Below are positions 1 through 8,641 of a DNA stretch of 64,000 nt, piece after piece. The notes under the pieces were generated by a model. The model made no database searches. It was not told where the DNA came from and saw only the letters and a list, made by a program, of their open reading frames with translations. The stretch comes from Halobacillus andaensis (GTDB taxonomy: Bacteria > Bacillota > Bacilli > Bacillales > Halobacillaceae). The first letter of the stretch is position 1. Every line of letters begins with the position of its first letter. The DNA lies in contig NZ_BMEL01000002.1 of assembly GCF_014636475.1 (NCBI RefSeq), positions 496,001-560,000 of the forward strand. Direction: 5' to 3'. Made by a program: the position numbers and the translations under genes.

Positions 1-12
1 CTTTTTTCTCTC

Positions 13-25
13 GGTACCAGGTACA
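13..25. repeat. Single arm of a GGTACC-type REP-like hairpin
   Basis: GGTACCAGGTACA at 13-25 is identical to the left arm of three complete hairpins at 26226-26266, 26292-26332 and 62547-62584. No complementary TGTACCTGGTACC arm follows, so this is either a lone half unit or one member of a pair cut by the window edge. Confidence 0.6.
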
Positions 26-60
26 AATACGTCTCAAGTCCTATAAGAAAATATATCTCC
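26..60 (+). promoter_or_regulatory. Probable LiaR-dependent promoter region of liaIH
   Basis: AATACGTCTCAAGTCCTATA at 26-45 followed by an AT-rich run lies about 85 bases before liaI. From memory it resembles the LiaR-bound region of the Bacillus subtilis liaI promoter (a GATACGACTCCGGTCTTATA-like core). The position and the presence of liaR in the same cluster support autoregulation. The exact box is inferred, not proven. Confidence 0.45.
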
Positions 61-130
61 GGCTCATTATGGTTTCTTGGGTTTGACGGTAAGATGAATG
101 TAAGTTCTAAAGAAGGAGGGAGTTTTGGTA

Positions 131-481
131 ATGAAGAAGTTTTTACTTTTCCTTGCCGCGTTAGTAGCTCTAGCTGTTTTGCTTGCTAACCTTGGACCAA
201 TGATTCTTTTAGGGGTAAGTGTTTGGCTGCTTTATATCGTCTTTAAGCAATTTATGAAGAGCGATTCAACAGCCGGTAAAATTGGCTGGGTTATTCTAGG
301 GCTGATCATTTTAAGTATAGCGGTATCTAATATCTATGCTGTCATTGGATTAGCGGCAGCTTATGCGATTTACCTTATCGTTAAAAATTGGACAGGCCGC
401 GATAAGGAGCCGGCGGTGACACAGTCGAATGATCCATTTACAAACTTTGAAAAACAGTGGTCTGAATTAAACAATTCTTAA
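131..481 (+). CDS. liaI: LiaI-like small membrane protein
   Basis: This is a 116-residue, almost entirely hydrophobic protein with about four membrane spans (roughly residues 3-18, 21-38, 48-62 and 64-82) and a short polar C-terminal tail. In the lia system LiaI is the membrane anchor that recruits the PspA-like LiaH to the membrane under cell-wall antibiotic stress. Identity here rests mainly on context, because liaH follows after 15 bases and liaFSR is next. ATG at 131 is preferred over an in-frame TTG at 125 because it is about 11 bases after AAGGAGG, whereas the TTG is very close to it. Sequence conservation of LiaI is low, so the name is contextual. Confidence 0.75.
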   Translation: MKKFLLFLAALVALAVLLANLGPMILLGVSVWLLYIVFKQFMKSDSTAGKIGWVILGLIILSIAVSNIYAVIGLAAAYAIYLIVKNWTGRDKEPAVTQSNDPFTNFEKQWSELNNS

Positions 482-496
482 AAGGAGAGATCAAGG

Positions 497-1141
497 ATGG
501 CTAATTTATTTACACGATTGAAGGATACGATTTCAGCAGATTTTCATGAGGCTCTAGATCAAAAGGAGAAAAAGAATCCGATTGCGATGTTAAATCAGTA
601 TCTTCGTGAAAGTGAAAAGGAAACGGAAAAGGTTCGTAAGCTCGTGGAGCGTCAGTACCGATTAAGAGATGAATTTGCTCGGGAGTCCCACAGGGCTCAG
701 GATATGAGCGAAAAGCGTAAGCGTCAAGCTGAAGTGGCTCAAAAAGCTGGAGAAGAAACGATGTATGAATTCGCAGTGAAAGAGCAGCATGAGTATGAAG
801 CGCGTGCCGAACGTTTGAAGGCTTCTCGCTTAGAAGCGATCGAACAATTGGAAGTTCTTGAACAAAAGTATGAAGAAATGAAACACAAGCTAAAAGACAT
901 GCATCTAAAGCGTATGGAGCTGATGGGAAGAGAGAATATTGCTCGTGCCCATCATCGAATGAATCAGGTTATTGAAGATACGGCGGACAAGCCCTATTCA
1001 AAATTTGCAGAAATGGATCGTTATATCGAAGATTTAGAATATAAAGTCAATAGTTCATACTATCGAAATACGTTTGACAGCAAGGTGGCGCAGCTTGAGA
1101 AGGATATGAAGGAAAGAGAGAATATTCCGGCTCAATCGTAA
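497..1141 (+). CDS. liaH: LiaH, PspA/IM30 family phage-shock protein
   Basis: This 214-residue protein is highly charged and almost wholly helical, with long heptad-like stretches from about residue 25 to 160, and starts MANLFTRLKDTISADFHEAL as PspA/IM30 proteins do. Family members assemble into large rings or rods that protect a damaged membrane. It has no signal peptide or membrane span and acts at the inner membrane face, probably through LiaI upstream. The RBS AAAGGAGAG precedes the ATG. An intrinsic terminator follows, so the liaI-liaH transcript is likely the main, highly induced product. Confidence 0.9.
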   Translation: MANLFTRLKDTISADFHEALDQKEKKNPIAMLNQYLRESEKETEKVRKLVERQYRLRDEFARESHRAQDMSEKRKRQAEVAQKAGEETMYEFAVKEQHEYEARAERLKASRLEAIEQLEVLEQKYEEMKHKLKDMHLKRMELMGRENIARAHHRMNQVIEDTADKPYSKFAEMDRYIEDLEYKVNSSYYRNTFDSKVAQLEKDMKERENIPAQS

Positions 1142-1155
1142 TCATGATATGATAG

Positions 1156-1180
1156 AAGGCGCAGTGTGCTGCGCCTTTTT
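1156..1180 (+). terminator. Intrinsic terminator between liaH and liaF
   Basis: AAGGCGCAG (1156-1164) pairs with CTGCGCCTT (1169-1177) around a TGTG loop and runs into a T tract. It would separate a strong liaIH transcript from lower read-through into liaFSR. Confidence 0.85.
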
Positions 1181-1221
1181 ACATAGAAGAAAGACAAGGC
1201 GACGTGAAAGGGGGAATCGCT

Positions 1222-1938
1222 ATGTTAAGGCGAATGTCTACAGATACAGTAAATATTATATTGCTTATCGGAGCGATTCTTCTCGTTTTAGAAGTCGCAT
1301 TCTTCAATGGTGGATTAATTGTTTCCGTTGTGTTTTCAGGGTTACTCATTTATTTTGGCTGGAAAAGTTATAGCAAGCTTTGGGCCAAGGTTATTTTCTG
1401 GATTGGAGCGATAAGCTTATTTGCCACCATTATAAATATGATGGCCGTACGCTTTCTTATCATCGCCGTTCTTGCCTTAGTGATAAGGCACTATTATCGC
1501 TCGAAAAATGAACCTGAGCTGATAGAACCTGTCATTTATGAAGAAATGGAGAGTGGGGGAGGAGAGCCGGTCCTTCGCCAGAAGTTCTTTGGAGATGATT
1601 CAACACCTGACCACGCGTATAAGTGGCAGGATATTAATATTCATGGAGGGTTTGGAGAGCGGATCGTTGATTTAAGTAATACGGTTTTACCTAATGATGA
1701 AGCCGTGATCTCCATTAGACATTTCGTCGGCAACCTTTATATCTATGTTCCTTATGAAGTGGAAGTATCGATTCAGCATAGTGCAATCTTTGGTCGATCG
1801 ACCATTTTTCAATATCGAAATACAAAATTAATGAATCAAACGGTCAGTTATCAAACGTCTGATTATGTAACGCGCAAGCCTCGTGTAAAAATTGTGACCT
1901 CTGTAGGATCTGGTGATATTGAGGTGAAGCGCATATGA
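1222..1938 (+). CDS. liaF: LiaF, membrane inhibitor of LiaRS
   Basis: The 238-residue protein has four hydrophobic segments in the first ~90 residues, then a soluble C-terminal domain of the LiaF/VraT type (DLSNTVLPNDEAVISIRHFVG region). LiaF holds the LiaS kinase inactive until cell-wall stress occurs. ATG at 1222 is chosen over GTG at 1204 because AAAGGGGGA lies 6-7 bases before it. Its stop overlaps the liaS start (ATGA), indicating translational coupling. Length agrees with the Bacillus subtilis protein (about 240 residues). Confidence 0.88.
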   Translation: MLRRMSTDTVNIILLIGAILLVLEVAFFNGGLIVSVVFSGLLIYFGWKSYSKLWAKVIFWIGAISLFATIINMMAVRFLIIAVLALVIRHYYRSKNEPELIEPVIYEEMESGGGEPVLRQKFFGDDSTPDHAYKWQDINIHGGFGERIVDLSNTVLPNDEAVISIRHFVGNLYIYVPYEVEVSIQHSAIFGRSTIFQYRNTKLMNQTVSYQTSDYVTRKPRVKIVTSVGSGDIEVKRI

Positions 1939-2978
1939 GTACGTGGAAAAGGCAGCTGATCATCAGTATTATTACGTGCGTCCTTTTAGCTTGTATTATT
2001 TTAAGCCTGACTTTAGTGGCTTTTCCCCTGCAGAACTGGGGAGAGTTATGGACGACAAAAGTGCTGGATCTTCCCTATGTAGTATTTATTATGCTTTTGT
2101 CTGTCTCGACTGGTGCGTTTATTGGAGGAGGGCAGGCCTGGTTGACGCGTCGAAAGCTCCATTATATTGAACACCAGCTCGAAGAAATAGTGAAGGGTCA
2201 GTCACTTGTATATGAAAATGAAGAGAACAAAGAATTGTCCAGCATAGAAGAGAGAATGAAAAAAATTGAAGAGAAATTCTCCTCACAAGCAGAAATGGCT
2301 CAACGGCTTGCTTCTGAACGTGCCCAAGAGCGAGAGAAGAGTCTTCAAGAAGTAGTGATCCAAGAAAGGAACCGATTAGCAAGGGAGCTTCATGACTCAG
2401 TCAGTCAGCAGTTATTTGCAGCTTCCATGCTCATGTCTGCCATTAATGAAAATCGTAAGCTTGAAGAGGAAGCTGAGCTGAAGCATCAATTATCGATGGT
2501 TGAAAATATGATTCATCAATCTCAGCTTGAGATGAGAGCTTTACTGCTGCACTTGCGTCCTGTAGCTCTAAAAGGAAAAACTTTATCAGAAGGGTCAGAG
2601 GAGCTTTTAGCTGAGCTAACGCAAAAAGTGCCTATGGAGGTTGATTGGACGGTAGAACCATTATCCCTGGATAAAGGAATCGAGGACCAGCTGTTTCGAA
2701 TTTTGCAAGAAGCGGTTTCCAATACGTTGAGACACGCTAAAGCAGACTCCCTTCATGTGATGTTAATTGAGCGTGATCACCATATTATTTTAAGAGTAGT
2801 GGATGATGGTATTGGGTTTAATGTAGAAGAGTCAAAAACGAGCTCTTATGGATTGCAAAATATGAGGGAAAGAACGATCGAGGTTGGAGGAGTTTTCAAA
2901 GTAATAAGCTTAGAGGGACAAGGAACAAGACTAGAAGTGAAAGTACCTATTTTATCTAAGGGAGGGAAAACGTCTTGA
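1935..2978 (+). CDS. liaS: LiaS, NarL-type sensor histidine kinase
   Basis: This 347-residue membrane kinase has two spans (about residues 8-30 and 48-68) with only a short extracellular loop, typical of intramembrane-sensing kinases. A coiled linker leads to a HisKA_3 domain with the phosphoacceptor His153 in ERNRLARELHDSVSQQ, then a HATPase domain with DDGIGF and YGLQNMRER ATP-lid motifs. It senses envelope stress with LiaF and phosphorylates LiaR. ATGA overlap with liaF and TTGA overlap with liaR show a tightly coupled operon. Confidence 0.9.
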   Translation: MSTWKRQLIISIITCVLLACIILSLTLVAFPLQNWGELWTTKVLDLPYVVFIMLLSVSTGAFIGGGQAWLTRRKLHYIEHQLEEIVKGQSLVYENEENKELSSIEERMKKIEEKFSSQAEMAQRLASERAQEREKSLQEVVIQERNRLARELHDSVSQQLFAASMLMSAINENRKLEEEAELKHQLSMVENMIHQSQLEMRALLLHLRPVALKGKTLSEGSEELLAELTQKVPMEVDWTVEPLSLDKGIEDQLFRILQEAVSNTLRHAKADSLHVMLIERDHHIILRVVDDGIGFNVEESKTSSYGLQNMRERTIEVGGVFKVISLEGQGTRLEVKVPILSKGGKTS

Positions 2979-3607
2979 TTACAGTACTTTTTGCGGATGA
3001 TCATGAAATGGTGCGAATTGGTGTGTCAGCTTATCTTTCTTCACAAAAAGACATTGATGTCATCGCGGAAGCTAATGATGGCACGGATGCCGTGGAGTTA
3101 GCGTTAAAGCATCGTCCGGATATTATTTTAATGGATCTTGTCATGAAGGAAATGGATGGAATTGAAGCGACGAAGAAAATTATTGACCAATGGTCTGATG
3201 CTAAAATTATTATTGTTACCAGCTTTCTTGATGACGAAAAAGTGTATCCAGCTTTAGAAGCGGGAGCAACCAGCTATATGTTAAAAACCTCAAAAGCTGA
3301 AGAAATTGCTAAAGCGATACGTGAAACGTATGCTGGGCAATCTATTCTTGAACCCGAAGTGACTGGGAAGATTATGAATAAAATGCGGACCCCACAGAGG
3401 ACTCCATTGCATGAGCAGTTGACCGCTCGTGAAAAAGAAATCTTAATGCTTATGTCAGAAGGGAAAACGAACCAAGAAATTTCTGAAGAATTATTTATCG
3501 CTTTAAAAACGGTGAAAGTGCATGTCAGCAATATTTTAGGAAAATTAGATGTTCATGATCGAACACAAGCCGTGATTTATGCGTTTAAACATAACTTGAT
3601 CCAATAG
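2975..3607 (+). CDS. liaR: LiaR, NarL-family response regulator
   Basis: The 210-residue regulator has a receiver domain with Asp54 in ILMDLVMKEMDG and a C-terminal LuxR-type helix-turn-helix (LTAREKEILMLMSEGKTNQE region, about residues 145-205). It is the partner of LiaS and likely activates the liaI promoter at the window start. It starts with TTG inside the liaS stop (TTGA), with GGGAGGG upstream. An intrinsic terminator directly follows. Confidence 0.92.
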   Translation: MITVLFADDHEMVRIGVSAYLSSQKDIDVIAEANDGTDAVELALKHRPDIILMDLVMKEMDGIEATKKIIDQWSDAKIIIVTSFLDDEKVYPALEAGATSYMLKTSKAEEIAKAIRETYAGQSILEPEVTGKIMNKMRTPQRTPLHEQLTAREKEILMLMSEGKTNQEISEELFIALKTVKVHVSNILGKLDVHDRTQAVIYAFKHNLIQ

Positions 3608-3636
3608 CCTCCACGTTAAAGGTGGAGGCTATTTTT
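3604..3636 (+). terminator. Terminator of the liaFSR operon
   Basis: A perfect 11-bp stem, ATAGCCTCCAC (3604-3614) with GTGGAGGCTAT (3622-3632), is followed by Ts. Its right half overlaps the last codons of the small minus-strand gene at 3629-3709. Confidence 0.9.
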
Positions 3637-3709
3637 CTAACATTACAAACAACAGCCCTAGAAATAACACAAGGTAGAAAATCATTAACTTCATATAAAG
3701 TTTTCGCAT
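3629..3709 (-). CDS. 26-residue hydrophobic peptide
   Basis: The minus strand reads MRKLYMKLMIFYLVLFLGLL then FVMLEK and a TAG stop. That is a positively charged N-terminus followed by one membrane span and a short charged tail. An RBS-like GAAGGTG lies 5-6 bases before the ATG. Single-span peptides of this size and layout are common and usually overlooked in Bacillaceae. The gene converges on liaR and its stop codon lies inside the liaR terminator stem. I do not recognise the family. A clean RBS-ATG-span layout is the only support. Confidence 0.5.
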   Translation of the reverse strand: MRKLYMKLMIFYLVLFLGLLFVMLEK

Positions 3710-3838
3710 GTATTCACCTTCTCTATAGGTGCTTTTGGGACCTCGACTTACTGCATTTTATGTATGAGAAGATTGTTCGATGAATAGAGCGCTTGTTTTC
3801 TTCCATTTGGGGAATAACAAAAAGAAGGGGTGATGGCT

Positions 3839-4540
3839 ATGAAATGGGAAAATCCTTTGTATAATACGCTGAGCTGGTCTGGAGAGATCGATAATCGGCA
3901 AGAGAAGGAAAAGGCAGCAAAAACCGTAAGCAAAAAAGTTTCAAACGGGGATATTATTGGCGTGGGTTCAGGTTCAACGTCTCTATTAGCGCTTGAAGCT
4001 ATTGGCCGGAGAGTAAGGGAAGAAGCCATGGAAGTGAAGGCTATCCCAACATCTAAAGAGGCTGCTTTAAATTGCGCTTATTTTGGAGTTCCGACTACAA
4101 CATTAACAGATGAAAGGCCCAGCTGGGGGTTTGATGGTGCAGATGAAGTCGATGGGGAGAGGAACTTAATAAAAGGACGAGGCGGGGCACTTCTTGCTGA
4201 AAAGTTAGTGATGGCAAGTTCTCCGCTTACTTACATTCTAGTGGATAGCCGAAAGTTCGTAAAAAAGCTGGGAGAAAAAAGTTCCGTTCCCATCGAAGTG
4301 GATCCACGAGCCATTCATTTGGTTGAGACAGAGCTGATAAAATCCTTCCACGTAGAGTCCGTTCAATTAAGAATGGCCGTATCTAAAGACGGACCTGTCA
4401 TCACAGAATCAGGAAATGTCATATTCGACGTTAAATTTCAAAATTTAAATCATAAAATGGAGTATGAAGTCAAAGCCATACCCGGAGTTGTTGAAACAGG
4501 GTTGTTTCTTGGGTATTCAGTGGAAATTTTAACTTCGTAA
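3839..4540 (+). CDS. rpiA: Ribose-5-phosphate isomerase A
   Basis: A 233-residue cytoplasmic enzyme that interconverts ribose-5-phosphate and ribulose-5-phosphate in the non-oxidative pentose phosphate pathway. Family motifs are present: GSGST (residues 43-47), WGFDGADEVDG, and KGRGGALLAEK carrying the catalytic acid and lysine regions. It has an extra ~20 residues before the usual N-terminus. ATG at 3839 sits 8 bases after AAGAAGGGG. Upstream in-frame GTG 3830 and ATG 3833 overlap or crowd the RBS. It is monocistronic in context. Confidence 0.9.
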   Translation: MKWENPLYNTLSWSGEIDNRQEKEKAAKTVSKKVSNGDIIGVGSGSTSLLALEAIGRRVREEAMEVKAIPTSKEAALNCAYFGVPTTTLTDERPSWGFDGADEVDGERNLIKGRGGALLAEKLVMASSPLTYILVDSRKFVKKLGEKSSVPIEVDPRAIHLVETELIKSFHVESVQLRMAVSKDGPVITESGNVIFDVKFQNLNHKMEYEVKAIPGVVETGLFLGYSVEILTS

Positions 4541-4624
4541 GCCCATTTCTTCAATAATCATTGGTATGTTTTCATTCTTTTTCTATAATAGTAGTATATC
4601 CTTCCATCACAAAGGGGAATCACT

Positions 4625-6151
4625 ATGGGACTTCCAGCTAGTCTAACGTACCACGATGAACGTTACCCGTACATTATTCTTACTCCAATAGGGAAGAAAA
4701 ACAAACAGATTCGTTCGATTGGCCACAAATTCGAAAGAGGCATTCTTTCACGCGTAAATGAAGCGATCTCTGATTATGTTGTAGAGCAAAAAATAAATGT
4801 GAGGATGATTCAATCTTTTTTAAACATAGAAGGAGAAGCTATACTGCCTGTTTCTTTTTCAAAAGATGATACACTGCATCCCCATTTGCTTAAGCCTGAA
4901 TTCTTTTTATGGAAAGATTATTCTGCTGAGCACGGCTTACCGTTAAAGGCAGAGTATAGATATGAAACGGATATTACAAGGCTGTCGTCTGAACAATTGG
5001 ATCGGCATATACGCCAAGTCATTGATGATTATATATTTGTGGCAGCGATCAGTTTACAATCAAGGGATGAATGGCTAGAGCGAATTACGAAAAGTTTCCA
5101 TCAACACCCGATTGTAGATTTGATGCATGAAAAGAAACATACGATTTCTTCAATCGAGACGATGAATCAATCTGCTTTGCTTTCTTTATTGAAATATCCA
5201 GAAGATGTATCCTTTTGGCGAAATCGTGTTGATATTGTGATGCGACCCTTTAGAACGCTTCCGCAATTGTGGGTCAAAGACAGGAACAGCAGCTGTCCCC
5301 ATAAAAAGGAACTACAGTTCATCTCCAATCAATCCATGATTCAATGTGCATGTGAAACGTGTGATCGTCGATTTTATTACTTCACTGAAGGAAATGAAGT
5401 CCTTCTTGAAGAAGAATTCGATGTTCTTAAAGCTCGTAAACGTGTGAACACTGTACACGAACAATTTAATGAAGTGGCTGATCAGAATACCGATTTACTT
5501 TACCAATTACGGCAGCTTTCTTTTCTAAAGGAAAGATTTCATCCATATTTACCTAAGCTGTCTGAAGCCTTGCAGCTGGCCGAGCAAATTGAACGTTACA
5601 AGGTTGACGAACCATTGTTAGATGCTTACCCGCTGCTTGAGATGCATAAGAAGCTTTCTCGATCCACGCTGCCCATTGACTCATTTGAATCCAATCTCAT
5701 TTGGCTCTCCCACATCCAGCTTGCTGATGTCACCATGGTAAAACAAGTGGAGGAGTGGCTGGAGAATATACCAGAAGATATGGACATGGCTTTAGAAAAA
5801 TTGCTCCAAGAGTTAAAGGAACGTTTAAATGAAGTAGCGTATCAGGATGATGATATTATTATTACCATCAAAGGGCGGGCTTTGGATTATTACTCCGTCC
5901 AGCATGTATTGGATTTAATTTATTACTACGGTACAGACTACCCAGCTCACACGCTTGTACAAGTACTAGCCGGAAAATCAACGAACAAGCTGCGAAGGCT
6001 CCGTCTTCATGAGACGCGTTGGTTTGGACTGCTGGCGGATTGGCCTGAAAAACATATTCAACGACTGTTCAATCAGCTGGAGAAAAAAGGATGGCTGATG
6101 AAGCAGCAAAAGGGGTATTCAATTAGTCAATTTGCTGAAGAAGTCATGTGA
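4625..6151 (+). CDS. RQC-type winged-helix protein with zinc-ribbon-like cluster
   Basis: A 508-residue soluble protein. The C-terminal ~95 residues (DYYSVQHVLDLIYYYGTDY through the WLMKQQKGYSI region) read like the RQC winged helix of RecQ helicases, including the VLAGKSTNKLRRLRLHETRWFGLL stretch. No helicase motifs are present. In the middle, CPHKK...CACETCDRRF (about residues 222-250) gives four Cys plus a His that could bind zinc. It probably belongs to the stand-alone 'RQC-minor' DNA-binding proteins of Bacillaceae; that name is from memory. The function is unknown. The gene is single, with an RBS-like AAAGGGGA before the ATG. Confidence 0.6.
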   Translation: MGLPASLTYHDERYPYIILTPIGKKNKQIRSIGHKFERGILSRVNEAISDYVVEQKINVRMIQSFLNIEGEAILPVSFSKDDTLHPHLLKPEFFLWKDYSAEHGLPLKAEYRYETDITRLSSEQLDRHIRQVIDDYIFVAAISLQSRDEWLERITKSFHQHPIVDLMHEKKHTISSIETMNQSALLSLLKYPEDVSFWRNRVDIVMRPFRTLPQLWVKDRNSSCPHKKELQFISNQSMIQCACETCDRRFYYFTEGNEVLLEEEFDVLKARKRVNTVHEQFNEVADQNTDLLYQLRQLSFLKERFHPYLPKLSEALQLAEQIERYKVDEPLLDAYPLLEMHKKLSRSTLPIDSFESNLIWLSHIQLADVTMVKQVEEWLENIPEDMDMALEKLLQELKERLNEVAYQDDDIIITIKGRALDYYSVQHVLDLIYYYGTDYPAHTLVQVLAGKSTNKLRRLRLHETRWFGLLADWPEKHIQRLFNQLEKKGWLMKQQKGYSISQFAEEVM

Positions 6152-6167
6152 TACGAACCAATTAAAA

Positions 6168-6192
6168 TCAGGGCTCTTAAAACAAGCCCTGA
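6168..6192 (+). terminator. Hairpin after the RQC-type gene, weak terminator
   Basis: TCAGGGCT (6168-6175) pairs with AGCCCTGA (6185-6192). No T tract follows, so termination may be inefficient or the hairpin may only protect the mRNA 3' end. Confidence 0.4.
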
Positions 6193-6238
6193 GTTACATA
6201 AGGATAGACTATGAGGAATCACCAAGGAGGACTTTATT

Positions 6239-6883
6239 ATGAAATCAATCTTTCATCGCGCACTCGGTGATAAATTTCATGATTTACACCCGGAATTACA
6301 AAAAAAGTTTGGAATGACTAGCAGTCAAAAAGTGATGATCTTAGGGCAAGGGAGGATGACAGAAATCCGAGGCACCCCTTTATGGCTGCGACCTTTTTTA
6401 AATATTGGAGCGAAGGATCATTTAATCTTTGCTGAAAGAGGCAAGGATGTTCCTTTTACGTTAGAAAACTATTCTTACGTAGATGAACAAGGGCAAGAAG
6501 CCATCAGTTACGTACGCCGATTCTTTTTTCCATACGCGATTAGAGGTTTTGATGCAGCGATGCATTACGATGAAGAAAAGCAAGCGATTGTTGACAGTTT
6601 AGGAAAAACTGCTTCTATAACCACAGTTTTAGATGTAGATGTGTCTAAAGAAGGCGGGCTGTTGCTGCAATCCAGGGAGATGAACGTCAAAAATAAGTGG
6701 ACGTTGTCAGAGCCTACTACTTCCTTTTATGAACATTACGATGAAAAGGAAGAAGCGTTTAGGGTTCACGTGCACGTCGAGCACCCTTGGTTAGGAACAC
6801 TTATAATGTATGAGGGGCTTGTTTATGCAGAATTTTTACCCATCACTTTTTCTAATATTCCAGATCGAGGCATCTTATCCTAA
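6239..6883 (+). CDS. DUF4166 domain protein
   Basis: A 214-residue protein that starts [21 protein letters not shown] and contains [26 protein letters not shown] and [12 protein letters not shown] segments. These match the pattern of DUF4166 proteins, which are often found alone or fused to saccharopine-dehydrogenase-like or DoxX-like domains. The biochemical role is unknown. It has no signal peptide. kynA starts 14 bases after its stop, so the two are probably cotranscribed. I see no direct functional link to tryptophan breakdown. Confidence 0.6.
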   Translation: MKSIFHRALGDKFHDLHPELQKKFGMTSSQKVMILGQGRMTEIRGTPLWLRPFLNIGAKDHLIFAERGKDVPFTLENYSYVDEQGQEAISYVRRFFFPYAIRGFDAAMHYDEEKQAIVDSLGKTASITTVLDVDVSKEGGLLLQSREMNVKNKWTLSEPTTSFYEHYDEKEEAFRVHVHVEHPWLGTLIMYEGLVYAEFLPITFSNIPDRGILS

Positions 6884-6897
6884 GCGAGGTGAGTGAA

Positions 6898-7734
6898 ATG
6901 TCAGAGCAAGAGTCAAAGGGAAATGAACATGTTCACACGGATTTTAAAGAAAGAATGACGTATGGAGAATACTTGGGCCTGGATCAATTATTATCTGCAC
7001 AGAAACGCTTGTCTGATCATCATGATGAAATGCTGTTTATTATTATTCATCAAGTAAGCGAATTATGGATGAAGCTTATTCTTCATGAATTATGGGCGGC
7101 TGTCGAATCGATTCGTAAAGGAGAAATGCAAGAAGCGTTTAAGATGCTGTCAAGGGTCTCCAACATCCAAACTCAAATCATCCATGGGTGGGATGTGCTG
7201 TCTACATTAACACCTGCTGAATATATACAATTTAGGGATAAGCTGGGGCAGGCTTCCGGGTTCCAGTCTTATCAATATCGAATGGTAGAGTTTGCATTAG
7301 GATATAAAACGCCTCATGTGTTAAAAATTTATGAAAAGGATCCTGAGCTGCATCATCAGTTGAAGGAAGCCTACGAATCACCTAGTATTTATGACGCAGC
7401 CATTGAGAAGTTAATGGAAGCTGGCTTTTCTATTAATCCACAGCTGTTGGAGCGGGATTATACAAAGGTATATGAAGCAGATCCTTCGGTCGAAGCAGCA
7501 TGGGCTAAAGTCTATAAAAACGTAGACGATTATTGGGATTTGTATCAATTGGCAGAGAAGCTCGTAGATATTGAAGATTGGCTCCAACAATGGAGATTTC
7601 GTCACATGAAAACGGTCGAGCGGATTATAGGTCACAAGGTTGGAACGGGTGGCTCATCAGGAGTTGGCTATTTGAAAAAAGTTTTGGATCACCGTTTTTT
7701 CCCAGAATTATGGGAGGTAAGAACGAAAATATAA
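6898..7734 (+). CDS. kynA: Tryptophan 2,3-dioxygenase
   Basis: A 278-residue haem enzyme that oxidises L-tryptophan to N-formylkynurenine. Family signatures include [30 protein letters not shown] with a substrate-side His, and the haem-ligand region [23 protein letters not shown] at 6898 follows AGGTGAG, while GTG at 6889 overlaps it. The next steps are encoded by kynB and kynU at 43-45 kb, so the pathway is split. The upstream DUF4166 gene is close enough to share a transcript. Confidence 0.95.
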   Translation: MSEQESKGNEHVHTDFKERMTYGEYLGLDQLLSAQKRLSDHHDEMLFIIIHQVSELWMKLILHELWAAVESIRKGEMQEAFKMLSRVSNIQTQIIHGWDVLSTLTPAEYIQFRDKLGQASGFQSYQYRMVEFALGYKTPHVLKIYEKDPELHHQLKEAYESPSIYDAAIEKLMEAGFSINPQLLERDYTKVYEADPSVEAAWAKVYKNVDDYWDLYQLAEKLVDIEDWLQQWRFRHMKTVERIIGHKVGTGGSSGVGYLKKVLDHRFFPELWEVRTKI

Positions 7735-7753
7735 AAAAATTCGATTCTTTATA

Positions 7754-7783
7754 ACAAATGTATTAATCGATTGTTACATTTGT
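7754..7783. promoter_or_regulatory. Inverted repeat upstream of the lipoprotein gene
   Basis: ACAAATGTA (7754-7762) and TACATTTGT (7775-7783) form a 9-bp inverted repeat with a 12-base centre, about 50 bases before the lipoprotein gene. It overlaps an AT-rich, promoter-like stretch. It could be an operator. No adjacent regulator suggests which. Confidence 0.3.
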
Positions 7784-7834
7784 GTTACACTATGTGATGA
7801 ATGTGAATAGATAGAGAATGATGAGGGAATAGAA

Positions 7835-8554
7835 ATGAATTCATTTAATATATATTTATCAATCCTTAGTGTAGTATTGCTGACGGCTTGTTCATTTATG
7901 ATTGCAGATGCTAATGACGCACAAGATTCCAGTTCAAATAAACAGGAGCCTTACTCGGTTACAAGTAAAAAAGAGATGAAAGATATTGAGGAATATCAAT
8001 ATTCTATTGAATTTCCTCAAACGCCAAATGATCAAATTGATCAATCCATTATCGATTATGTGAATCAATTAAAAGATACGTTTAAAAAAGAAAGTTATGA
8101 AGCCAAAGTGAATCGAAATAACCACCAAAAGCATAGTTTAGCTGTGGGCTATGACGTGCTGTTTGAGGACGAGCAAGTTTTTGTTGTGAAGTTTACAGAA
8201 GTAATGGAGATGGGTGAGAATGTTTCTCGGGAATCGCAAACGGTATTGAATTTTGATAAATCAAACGGTAAGCGATTAGATCTCAATCACATCTTCACTG
8301 AAGACGCTCAGTATTTAGAAACATTAACAAAGCTGGCTAATGAAAAAGTAAAAGGAAGTTTTGAAGAATCTACAGCTGAAGATAATTTTCGGAATCTTGC
8401 TCTAAAAGGGAATCGAATAGAAGTACACTTAACGCCTCAAGAACAAGAAAAGGTAGGAGCGGAGTCGGATCGCATTTTCATTTCTAAAACAGACTTAGAA
8501 GATATGATGAGACCACGTTATGCCGAAATTCGTAGTTCGTGGGTCGACGAATAA
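7835..8554 (+). CDS. Lipoprotein with DUF4163/DUF3298-like domain
   Basis: A 239-residue exported protein. A hydrophobic signal (residues 5-18) ends in a lipobox-like LLTACS, so the mature protein should be membrane-anchored. The rest (YSIEFPQTPNDQIDQSIIDY, TVLNFDKSNGKRLDLNHIF) resembles the paired DUF4163/DUF3298 domains found in PdaC- and RsiV-like Bacillus proteins. No catalytic deacetylase domain follows. A ligand- or glycan-binding role is possible but not shown. A strong terminator shared with hom follows. Confidence 0.6.
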   Translation: MNSFNIYLSILSVVLLTACSFMIADANDAQDSSSNKQEPYSVTSKKEMKDIEEYQYSIEFPQTPNDQIDQSIIDYVNQLKDTFKKESYEAKVNRNNHQKHSLAVGYDVLFEDEQVFVVKFTEVMEMGENVSRESQTVLNFDKSNGKRLDLNHIFTEDAQYLETLTKLANEKVKGSFEESTAEDNFRNLALKGNRIEVHLTPQEQEKVGAESDRIFISKTDLEDMMRPRYAEIRSSWVDE

Positions 8555-8561
8555 TTATAAT

Positions 8562-8624
8562 AAAAGCCTAAGCGTTTCTTGCGTTTTCCTGTATCAGGAT
8601 TACAATAAGAGAAGCTTAGGCTTT
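8562..8624. terminator. Bidirectional terminator between the lipoprotein gene and hom
   Basis: AAAAGCCTAAGC (8562-8573) and GCTTAGGCTTTT (8613-8624) form a perfect 12-bp stem around a 39-base loop. A's on the left and T's on the right suit both convergent genes. Confidence 0.75.
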
Positions 8625-8641
8625 TTTGTGTGTCTTGAAAG

